Below, piece by piece: positions 1 through 7,300 of a stretch of DNA of 64,000 nucleotides. The DNA lies in NCBI RefSeq assembly GCF_039541575.1, contig NZ_BAABGM010000020.1:62001-126000 (forward strand), read 5' to 3'. The stretch comes from Fodinibacter luteus. Lineage in GTDB: Bacteria; Actinomycetota; Actinomycetes; Actinomycetales; Dermatophilaceae. Under the pieces are notes generated by a model. It had not been told where the DNA came from and made no database searches. It saw only the letters and a list, made by a program, of their open reading frames with translations. The position numbers and the translations under genes were made by a program. Each line of letters opens with the position of its first letter. Position 1 is the stretch's first letter.

Positions 1-119
1 GTCGGGCCTTCGTCGCGAGTGTCAACGGCGGGGACGAGACCGTTCCGACGGTCGTCATCGACGGCGTGCCGCACACCAACCCCGAACCGGCGCTCGTCAA
101 GGCGGCCCTGTCGAGGTGA
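1..119 (+). CDS. Mycoredoxin/glutaredoxin-like protein, C-terminal end (5' part outside window)
   Basis: Reading from base 3 gives 38 residues ending in TGA at 117-119. They contain NGGDETVPTVVIDG and then an NPEPALVKAAL helix. The 'NGG-x-x-TVPTV' stretch is the cis-Pro loop and glutathione/mycothiol-binding segment of actinobacterial mycoredoxin (Mrx1) and NrdH-type glutaredoxins, which reduce mixed disulfides in the cytoplasm. The CxxC active site would lie upstream of the window and cannot be seen. The family call is fairly safe; the exact paralogue is not. Confidence 0.7.
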   Translation, partial: RAFVASVNGGDETVPTVVIDGVPHTNPEPALVKAALSR

Positions 120-139
120 CACGACCGCAGCGTCGGCGG

Positions 140-384
140 TCGACCACTGTGCGGCACTGGGCCGCCGGTCGTTTCACACTTGACACCGCGGGCCATCGCG
201 GCGTCGAAGATGGCGCTGGCCTCATCGTTCGATCGGTGGCAGTCCCAGACTGACGAGCCGTGCACGGCCTCGAACACCGGCTCGGGGTTCTGACCGCGTC
301 AGGCAGGTGCTGCCAGGTCGCCAGCGTCCATGGCGCAGGCATCATCATCATGGCCCCCCAGTCCGAGCCCTCGAGGCCTTTCAA
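140..384 (-). pseudogene. Decayed SAM-dependent O-methyltransferase fragment
   Basis: On the minus strand one frame reads DWGAMMMMPAPWTLATWQHL. A frameshift near 290 then moves to a second frame reading PEPVFEAVHGSSVWDCHR followed by AIFDAAMARG. Together these match the linker between dimerisation and catalytic domains of plant-type O-methyltransferases ('W..W..L..AVRTG.PAFE.VHG..FWD...F..AM'). No methyltransferase motif I follows, so only a central fragment survives. It lies between the mycoredoxin end and the tRNA-Arg fragment and is probably a relic of an older insertion or deletion. The family recognition comes from motif memory alone. Confidence 0.4.
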
Positions 385-479
385 CGCGCCCGGTCACTGC
401 TGGGCGACGAGTTGGGCGTGGGACCCGGGCCCGGAGTTGCCGGCCGTGGAGGCCAAGGTGCTGGCCCAGGACCCGTCGC

Positions 480-752
480 TCATGGCTGCCGCGCCGACCA
501 GGATGCCCACCTGCCCGCGGAAGGGCCTGTCGACGTACGAACCCGGTGATGCGCCACCACTGGGGCCTGGCTGGACACTCGGGCGTACTGGACACCGACG
601 ACGCTGGCGGCCGCGATGGACACGGCGATCAGGTCGAGAACGAGATTGCGCCGGCGGTGCCCGGCGCCGGGACGTCCGGGAGCATCCGTCGTGGGGAACG
701 ACTGGGGTCCCCCGCTGAAGGACGGCGCTTCACGTGCTGGGACGTTCGTCAT
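480..752 (-). CDS. Possible small membrane protein, unrecognised
   Basis: An ATG at 752 follows a strong GAGGAGG Shine-Dalgarno at a 7-base spacing and opens a 90-codon frame. Residues about 35-55 (LVLDLIAVSIAAASVVGVQY) form one plausible membrane helix after an Arg-rich stretch. After the helix the composition becomes Arg/Ser/Trp-rich and looks out of frame, so the gene may be a truncated remnant joined to the decayed DNA beside it. No family is recognised. The start signal is the best evidence for it. Confidence 0.3.
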   Translation of the reverse strand: MTNVPAREAPSFSGGPQSFPTTDAPGRPGAGHRRRNLVLDLIAVSIAAASVVGVQYARVSSQAPVVAHHRVRTSTGPSAGRWASWSARQP

Positions 753-1320
753 GGATCCTCCTCGGGCTCCCCGCGGCCGATCCGCGGCGTTGCATCCACG
801 GTCGGGACACCGGGTTGCAGATCGCTGACGGCACTGTTGTCGCGCGGTTGCGACGGCCAGGTCACCTCCACGGCGCCAGCAGCTGGACCGTGGGCACGCC
901 GCCCGACCGTTCACGTCCCGACGCGCCGTGGATGCGGCAGACGCCGGCTCCGACCGCCGTCGAAGGCTGCAGCGGTAGGCCATCGAGTGAGCAGGACACG
1001 CGCGGCGTCGCTCTCGATCACGGGCATGTTCTGCTCACTCGTGTGGTCGATCCGGCCACAGGTGATGCAGAGGGCGCGGCCTGTCGCGCGGCGTGCATCA
1101 CCGGACTCAGCCCTGATGCAGGCAGAACGTCCGCTCCTGCCTTCAGCCCGGTCCGGCGATGGCGCCCCACGCCGTCGACCCGATCGACAGCTGGAGCTCC
1201 GCCCACCCGAGGACGTCCGCTGCTCAGCTGACCGCTCACGCCCTCGGTGTCACCCCAAGACGACCCGGGCACCCCGGCGCCAGTCCTGGGGCCCGGTGGG
1301 GCCGGACCGCCACCAGGCAC
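753..1320. other. Stretch with no supported gene
   Basis: No reading frame here has a convincing start signal and protein-like composition together. On the minus strand around 1000-1090 a short frame contains LCITCGRIDHTSEQNMPVIE, with a CxxC pair, but it has no start site and runs into Arg-rich sequence. From about 1247 the DNA resembles the sequence left of the intact tRNA-Arg (33970 onward) in a diverged form, including a degraded version of the TGGGGCCC arm repeats. Confidence 0.5.
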
Positions 1321-1437
1321 TCCGGATGCCGGCACGAGTAAGCCCCCGACAGCGTTTCCGCTGGCCGGGGGCCCGTCGTCTGTCTCAACACAGAGCGCGC
1401 CCGAAGGGATTCGAACCCCTAACCTTCTGATCCGTAG
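1321..1437 (+). repeat. Left attachment-site repeat (attL) with tRNA-Arg 3' end
   Basis: This stretch matches 34048-34165 with one substitution and one single-base indel. Positions 1396-1437 are identical to the last 42 nt of the tRNA-Arg gene (anticodon to discriminator base, minus-strand sense) and then diverge abruptly at 1438. The part left of 1396 carries the same hairpin terminator that follows the intact tRNA. It is too short to be a tRNA and marks the distal end of the integrated element. Confidence 0.85.
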
Positions 1438-1575
1438 GCACGCCAGAGGCCCGAATCGACACGAATGCTGATGACTCGACCCGACACCCAGGACGACGTT
1501 TTCGCAGGTCAGGTGCCTTGTGACGGCTCAGGTCGGCATCCGGCGCATTGTTACGGTTTCGACACCAAAACTGAT

Positions 1576-1599
1576 TTTTGGAGCCAATTTTGGGGCCCA
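1576..1599 (+). repeat. Putative integrase arm-type sites, left end
   Basis: Two direct repeats start 12 bp apart: TTTTGGAGCCA at 1576 and TTTTGGGGCCCA at 1588. The same 12-bp word occurs twice, again 12 bp apart, inside the other end at 34006 and 34018. Paired repeats flanking the core on the element side of both junctions are what arm sites of a lambda-like tyrosine integrase look like. Binding is inferred. Confidence 0.55.
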
Positions 1600-1631
1600 T
1601 GGCTGGCGGTCGCGGCGGCAGAATATTGGAC

Positions 1632-1961
1632 TCAGGAGGACCGGTCGATGGCCGCCCTCACCGCTTCGACCATCACGGGCAGGTCGCGATCGACGGTGCT
1701 GCGCACGATCGCCGGCTCGACCAGGAGGTAGCCGTGGGCGATGCGGTTGCGCATCCCCCACATCTGGCTCCAGACGTCACCGAACAGCGCCTCGCGGTCA
1801 GCGGCGCTGAGCCCGGACAGCGCCTCGATCCCTGCCGAGAGACGCATGCAGATCGCGTCGATCGTCTTCTGGTCGGACAGGTCGCCCGATCCGTAGTCGG
1901 CCACGACCTCGAAGTGAGCCATCGCCTCCTGGAGCATCTGCTTCGGCTGGCGGCGTCTCAC
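1632..1961 (-). CDS. hepT: HepT-like HEPN ribonuclease toxin
   Basis: This 109-residue all-helical protein carries RNRIAHGY at residues 71-78, the R-x4-H-x-Y motif of HEPN/HepT (DUF86) toxins. R71 and H76 would be catalytic for RNA cleavage, and Y78 is the residue that the partner nucleotidyltransferase AMPylates in studied MntA-HepT pairs. The gene overlaps the upstream antitoxin gene by 4 bases (ATGA), so translation is coupled with antitoxin first. Length and motif are normal for the family, so it looks functional. It is part of the island's defence cargo. Confidence 0.85.
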   Translation of the reverse strand: MRRRQPKQMLQEAMAHFEVVADYGSGDLSDQKTIDAICMRLSAGIEALSGLSAADREALFGDVWSQMWGMRNRIAHGYLLVEPAIVRSTVDRDLPVMVEAVRAAIDRSS

Positions 1962-2428
1962 AACGGCACCGCCTCGGCCAGAGCCCGGTCACGCAGTGCA
2001 GGGCGAAGGGAGCTCTCGGGAACCAGGTCGACAGGCACCCCGACGGCAGCCGCCACTTGGTCCTCGAGTCGGCCCAGCTCCATCAGGCTGAGCGGTCGCC
2101 CCATGACGAACAGCAGGTCAACGTCCGACCCTTCGTCGTCCTCACCGCGCGCTACCGACCCGAACACCCGCACATCCCTGCCGCCGGCTTCCGCGACGGC
2201 CCGCAGGATCTCGGCGCGTGCCGCCCGCAGCCGCCGCGCCAAGGGCGTCGTGCCGTGGAACCTCAGCAACCGAGACACCTCTGGCTGGCTTCGCCCGATC
2301 TCGGCGGCAATCTGGGCCTGCGTCATCCCAGCGGCGGCCGCCTCGCGCACCGCCCGCACCAGCTCATCCCTGGCGCGGCGCACGGCGGCATCGCTCTCCC
2401 GTGCAACTTCAGCCAGCCTCACGTCCAT
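1958..2428 (-). CDS. mntA: MntA-like nucleotidyltransferase antitoxin with N-terminal HTH
   Basis: The protein has 156 residues. Residues 34-56 (GMTQAQIAAEIGRSQPEVSR) form a helix-turn-helix. Residues 90-104 (GSVARGEDDEGSDVD) are the GSx10DxD nucleotidyltransferase motif, with D102 and D104 as metal ligands. In studied systems this enzyme AMPylates the HEPN toxin and silences it. ATG at 2428 is chosen because a TATAGT -10 box ends six bases before it, implying a leaderless mRNA. An ATG 48 bases further upstream would lie above that promoter. The fused HTH suggests that the antitoxin itself autoregulates at the adjacent palindrome. Confidence 0.85.
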   Translation of the reverse strand: MDVRLAEVARESDAAVRRARDELVRAVREAAAAGMTQAQIAAEIGRSQPEVSRLLRFHGTTPLARRLRAARAEILRAVAEAGGRDVRVFGSVARGEDDEGSDVDLLFVMGRPLSLMELGRLEDQVAAAVGVPVDLVPESSLRPALRDRALAEAVPL

Positions 2429-2437
2429 GGCGCAACT

Positions 2438-2451
2438 ATAGCAAGTGCTAT
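2438..2451. promoter_or_regulatory. Operator-like palindrome over the mntA promoter
   Basis: ATAGCA-AG-TGCTAT is an inverted repeat with 6-bp arms. It overlaps the minus-strand -10 box (TATAGT) of the toxin-antitoxin operon, so a bound protein would block RNA polymerase. The HTH of the antitoxin is the obvious candidate binder; this is inferred from position only. Confidence 0.5.
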
Positions 2452-2509
2452 TCGTCCCTTGAGAGACAGCGCCCATCGTTCACCAGAAGCGTCCGCCCTT
2501 GCTGATGGA

Positions 2510-3933
2510 GGCTCATCCCAAACGAGGGTGTAGGCGGGGTCTGAAGCCGCCGGTCTCGAGTAGGGATCTGGCGATGTAGTTGGTGAGGTTGCGGAAGCCG
2601 AGGGCTGAGCCGCGTAGGTGCTCGAGCCGTCCGTTGAGCGCTTCGGTGGGTCCGTTGCTGGTGCCGGGGCGGTCGAAGTAGGCCAGCACGTCGACGGCTC
2701 GCTGGTTCAGGGTCCGGCCGAGGCGCCGCAGCTCGACCAGGGCGGCGGGCACGCCTTTCCGAAGGCAGTCGATGACCGCTGTCATTGCTGCGCGGGCTTG
2801 GCCCCGATCGGGGTCGCGGTACGCGGCGATCATTCGCTGGTAGATGCCCCAGGTGGCCTCGACCTCTACGTGCCCGGCGTCGGCGAACAAGACCATCAGC
2901 CGTTCGCGTTGGCGGTCGGTAAGCAGGTCATCACCGGTGTGCAGGGTCCGCCTGGCCCGGTACAACGGGTCCCCGGAGTGGCCGCGGTGGCCGAGCAGCT
3001 CCTGCTGGACCCGGCGCCGGCACCGGTCCAGGGCGTCCCCGGCCAAGCGCACGACGTGGAAGGGGTCCATCACCGCGACCGCGTCGGGCAGTTCCTCGGC
3101 GGCGGCGGTCTTGAACCCGGTGAACCCGTCCATGGCCACGACCTGCACCGCGTCGCGCCACGCCTGCGGTCGATCCGCGAGCCAGGTCTTGAACGCCGCC
3201 TTGGAACGGCCGGCGACCATGTCCAGCAGGCGTGCCGGGCCGGTGCCGTCGCGGATTGGGGTGAGGTCGATGATGACGGTGACGTACTTGTCACCCTTGC
3301 TGGTGTGCCGCCACACGTGCTCGTCGACCCCGAGCACCGCGACCCCGTCGAACCGGGCCGGGTCGCCGATCAGGACCCGGCGCCCCTCGGCCAGGACCGC
3401 GTCGTTGGCGGTGTCCCACGCGACCGCGAGCCCCTCCGCGACCCGCGCGACGGTCAGGTGCGCCACCACCAGGGCCTGAAGCGCCCACGCCAACCCGGAC
3501 CGGGAGATCTTCGCCCGCGGCTCCGCAGCCTTGCTCAGGTCCTGACGCCACACCCGCCCGCACCCGCTGCACCGGTACCGGCGCACCGTGACCAGCAGCG
3601 TCGTCGGGCGCCACCCGAACGGCTCGTGAGCCAGGGCTCGCACCACCGTGTCCCGCGCGAACCCCTGCTCCCCGCAGCGATGGCACCAGTCATCGGGCTC
3701 CACGACTCGGCAAGCCAACACCGCCCGATCAGGCTCAACCCGTTGACCGACCACGACGAGGCCGAGCTCGTCCAAGCCAGCGAAGGTCGTCAGGTCAGGG
3801 CAGTCGAAGGTAGCGTCGCGCACGTCGAGGTCTTCCAGGTGGATGGCGTAGGAACCTCCATCCTCGGGAGACCTCGACACCTATCCAGTCAGCGACGCGC
3901 CCACCTCACCTACACCCTCGTTTGGGAAGAGCC
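2510..3933 (-). mobile_element. Intact ISL3-family insertion sequence
   Basis: Terminal inverted repeats of about 25 bp lie at 2510-2534 and 3909-3933 (GGCTC[A/T]TCCCAAACGAGG then GTGTAGG), differing at one base. They are flanked by a perfect 8-bp direct repeat, CTGATGGA, at 2502-2509 and 3934-3941. An 8-bp duplication is typical of ISL3. The full-length transposase and undamaged ends indicate a recent, probably active insertion. It separates the MntA-HepT genes from the giant ATPase gene. Confidence 0.9.
2513..3880 (-). CDS. ISL3-family transposase
   Basis: This 455-residue protein starts at GTG. An N-terminal zinc-binding segment (CHRCGEQG ... CSGCGRVW) precedes a helix-turn-helix and the DDE catalytic core. 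The core can be followed as GVDEHVWR, VMDPFHVVRL and the C-terminal NGPTEALNGRLEHLRG, which carries the catalytic Glu region. Length and motif order match full ISL3 transposases. The stop codon falls just inside the left inverted repeat, as usual for compact insertion sequences. No frameshift is seen. Confidence 0.92.
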   Translation of the reverse strand: MSRSPEDGGSYAIHLEDLDVRDATFDCPDLTTFAGLDELGLVVVGQRVEPDRAVLACRVVEPDDWCHRCGEQGFARDTVVRALAHEPFGWRPTTLLVTVRRYRCSGCGRVWRQDLSKAAEPRAKISRSGLAWALQALVVAHLTVARVAEGLAVAWDTANDAVLAEGRRVLIGDPARFDGVAVLGVDEHVWRHTSKGDKYVTVIIDLTPIRDGTGPARLLDMVAGRSKAAFKTWLADRPQAWRDAVQVVAMDGFTGFKTAAAEELPDAVAVMDPFHVVRLAGDALDRCRRRVQQELLGHRGHSGDPLYRARRTLHTGDDLLTDRQRERLMVLFADAGHVEVEATWGIYQRMIAAYRDPDRGQARAAMTAVIDCLRKGVPAALVELRRLGRTLNQRAVDVLAYFDRPGTSNGPTEALNGRLEHLRGSALGFRNLTNYIARSLLETGGFRPRLHPRLG

Positions 3934-3941
3934 CTGATGGA

Positions 3942-4352
3942 CCCGCGTCTCTCCGCCCACAAGGACGCGGCATCAAGCCAGGGTCGATATGGCTACCAAC
4001 TCTGAATGCTCCTCATCAGTGAGACCCCACCTGACCACAGTCAGGTCGGAGGTGACCCTCGAGCCCGGCTTCCGGACTAGGCGTCGCCGACAAGGAACGC
4101 CGGGGATTTCGGTCGGCGGGCTGCGAGGGTGTCCGGACGTGCGCCTGCTGGACCCGCCCGGGGCCTTGGGCCAAGTCTGTCCGGCGGAACGTCCATCTCG
4201 CGAGACGGACCCTCCCGCGTCGCGGACTCCCCGAGGTGTGTCGGAGGTTCTGGTTAGGCTTCGTTGAAGGCTCGGCGCCTCGCTCTCGCTCCCTTGGCGG
4301 CAGGTGATACCTGCCGTCGCGGTGACTGCCGATCCGACCCGTTCCCACCGAT
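3942..4352. other. Gap upstream of the giant ATPase gene
   Basis: There is no convincing gene on either strand. It must hold the promoter of the following two-gene cassette, but I cannot point to a clear -35/-10 pair. The ISL3 element was inserted immediately to its left and may have displaced or altered upstream control sequence. Confidence 0.5.
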
Positions 4353-7300
4353 GTGAAGGGTTCCGTGGTGTCCATCCCGCAGATGCGGAAGTTCCTGAAG
4401 GTGCTCACTCCTGACGAGTGGAGCGACGTGCTCGAGTGCAGCCACTCGTTCGCGGCTTTGGTTCGGGGGGGCGCCAAGATGGACGGCGTGGACGCGGCCG
4501 CTGTCCGTCAGTGGGTCCTTCTCCCGCGTCGATCCGACAAGCTCCTGGAGTTCGCTGTGATGGGCACGGCGGGTGAGCTGCTGCCCGACGGGTGGGACCT
4601 CGCGCAGGGCCTGCCGGCGGAGCTGGAGGACGTCCGCACCTGGGTTGAGGGGGTTGCCTCCTCCCACGGATCAGGTCCCGCGAAAGTCTGCCTCCTTGCA
4701 GCGAAGGAGTCGAGCGCAGCGCCGATGTCGGCGCGCGACCTCGATGGCCTTCGTCGGCTGATCGTGTCGACCCCGCGGCGGTTGGCGGAACCCGCCCCCG
4801 CGGTGGAAGACGAACCCGATGCGGGCGAGGGGTCGGCGGTGGCTGCTGAGGGCGCGGAGGAGCCCACTGACGCGGACGACCCGCCGGAGGAGTTCGAACC
4901 GGACATGGCCCCAGCGAATCCCACAGGCCGGGGGGAGACCCGCGGGGCGGACGCCGACCTCGATGACCTCGACGTCCGCCTCGCCAACCTGACGCGCCTG
5001 GCTGCCGCTGCGGCGACCCTGATGAGGGAGGAAGCGGCCGGCGTGGAACTGGGCAGGGCGCTCGGCGACACGCTCGGTCCGGTCCTCGAGGAGTACGGGT
5101 CCCACCGGGCTGTCGTTCTCGGCGACGTCGGCGCGCTGGCGGACGGGCTCGCTCTTTCGGACCTTGCCTCGTCCCGCACCGCGGTTGCGGCCGAACGGGA
5201 CCGGCGGGAGCAGGGCAGGCAGGCGGCCGAGCAGGAGAGCCGCGAACGGTCCGAGCGCGCGGCGACGCTCCTCGCCAACGTCGAGCAGCTGGACTTGCTG
5301 CTGGCGACGGCGGATCCCGCGGTCGCGCCGGGGCTGACGGTGGCCCGGGAGTCCGCGCTCTCGGAGCTGAGGACTCTCGGGATGGTGCCGGAGACCGCGC
5401 CGGGTCCAGCGGACGAGCAGCACGCCAGCACAAGCCCGGGGGATGTCACCGTCGAGGTGGCGGAGGGCGCCGGGGCGGACACGGAACCGTCGGTAGCGGT
5501 CACGGCGGGGGCCCCGGCCGAGAGCGGCACCGTGGACGGCTGCTCAGCGATCACACCAATAGAGCAGCATGGCGACCGAGGCTCGGCGCCGGCCGGGCAC
5601 GAGGAGCAGGCGCACACCCAGCGCGGGCAGGCCCCGCCGGATCAGGGAACCGAGGCCCTGTCAGCCCCCCGGGCGGACAGGGCCGCCCGACCGGAGCCGA
5701 CGGAGAACGACCCGCAGCGTGACCCGGACGTGGATCCGGGTGCGGAACGAGTTGGGTCCGCGGACGCGCGACCCGAGCGTGAGCGCCCCAGCGGGGAGCC
5801 GGAGCCGGTCCGACCGGCGGACGGCACCGGAGCGGGCCTCGACACCACGCCCGTGGCGGCACTGGTGGCCGCGTCACAACCCCTTGCTGCGGCACTGCTG
5901 GTGCGCGCTTCGCGCAGCGAGCAGCTTCTCGCCGACGCGCTGCTGTTCAACGGCGCAGCTTTCGCGAGCGGGCCCGACGGTATCTCCCCGACGGAGGCCG
6001 TGCACGCGGGCGCAGAACTCGACGCCGACGCACTCGTCGACGACAGGGCAGCGGCCGTGGCGACCATCACCGCGGCCGCCCGTACTGCCCTCGCCGCGGG
6101 GTGGGCGCCCGGTCACCTCCTAGACGGGCTCCTGGGCTCCGTGCACCTCGAGTCCGAGTGGCACGAATTCCTCTCGCACGTCGCCAAGCTGACCCACCAG
6201 GGATACGTGCACCGCCCGACCGCGGCCCCGGACCGGGCCACGCCGGTGCGCGAGGAGTTCGCCGACCGAGCCCGGGCCTCGCTGCACGAGCTCGAGTCGG
6301 CGACGACCAAGTACCACCGGGCCACTCGGGTGCTGCACTACCTCGCCCGGAATGACCAGCCGCTGGGTGCCGCGCTCGCGGCGTTGGCCGCGTGGTCGGA
6401 GGGAGACGACGCCGCCATCCACGACGTGCGGCGGCTGAGTTCCGAGCTGCGAAACGCCCGCTCCCGGCAACGAATCGTCAACCTCGCCGACGAGCACGTC
6501 TCGACGCCCCAGCAACGGCGCAACGACATCGTCGCCGGAGCCGCCAACCAGCTGAACGCCAGGATCGACGAGGTGGCCAGCCTCCTCACCGCCGGCCTCG
6601 ATGCCAATCTGCGTCCGCACGCCGGTGCCGCGGACGAGGGGACCCGACACCAGCTCGTGGCGCAGGCGCGTGCCCTGCCCCAAGCGGTCGCCGCTTCGCT
6701 GGAGTCAGCGCTCCTAGAGGCACTGCGACGGTGGGTCGTCGAGCCGAGCGTCGACTGGCCCGAGAAGGGCGTGACCCTCGAGGACCTGCAGCGGGCGGCC
6801 TCACTGCCGCTGACCTTCGTTCCACGGGGGCCGGACCAGCAACCGGACCTGGGTGCAGTGGCGTGGTCGGACGTCGCAAGCGCCCTGCTGGACCCGCCGA
6901 CGGCAGAGGCGCTCGTCGAGTCCTACGCGGAGTCCGGCAACCTCGCGGCGGCGGCCGAGGCCGCGGGGTCCCGGCCAGGCCTTGGAGAGCGCCTGGTGGA
7001 CCAGCGGTCAAACTGGCGGGCCCGGCTCTCGGGGATGGTCCGCGAAGCGGAGTCCGGGTTGGCTCGGGCGCGCGCCGACAGCGCGGTCGCGGACGAGGAC
7101 GTCTCGCGGCTGGAGGGAGCCCTGGCGTCACTGGCCGCGTACGACGGCGAGCGGTTCGACCTGCAGGTGGAAAAGGTACACGCGGTCTTGACCACTGTCG
7201 CAGGTCGGCTCGAGGAGGAGGCGGGGCGGTTGCGTGCCCGGCTGGCGGACCTCACTGGCCCGGCGGCAGACGCCACGGCGCGCGTCTCAGCACTGATCGA

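Noticed and set aside
330..1430. 366-codon plus-strand open frame
   Set aside because: Arg/Pro/Ser-rich without any domain or ribosome site, running through decayed DNA and the tRNA fragment.
1396..1437. A second functional tRNA-Arg
   Set aside because: Only the 3' 42 nt exist; D arm, 5' acceptor strand and 5' half of the anticodon arm are missing.
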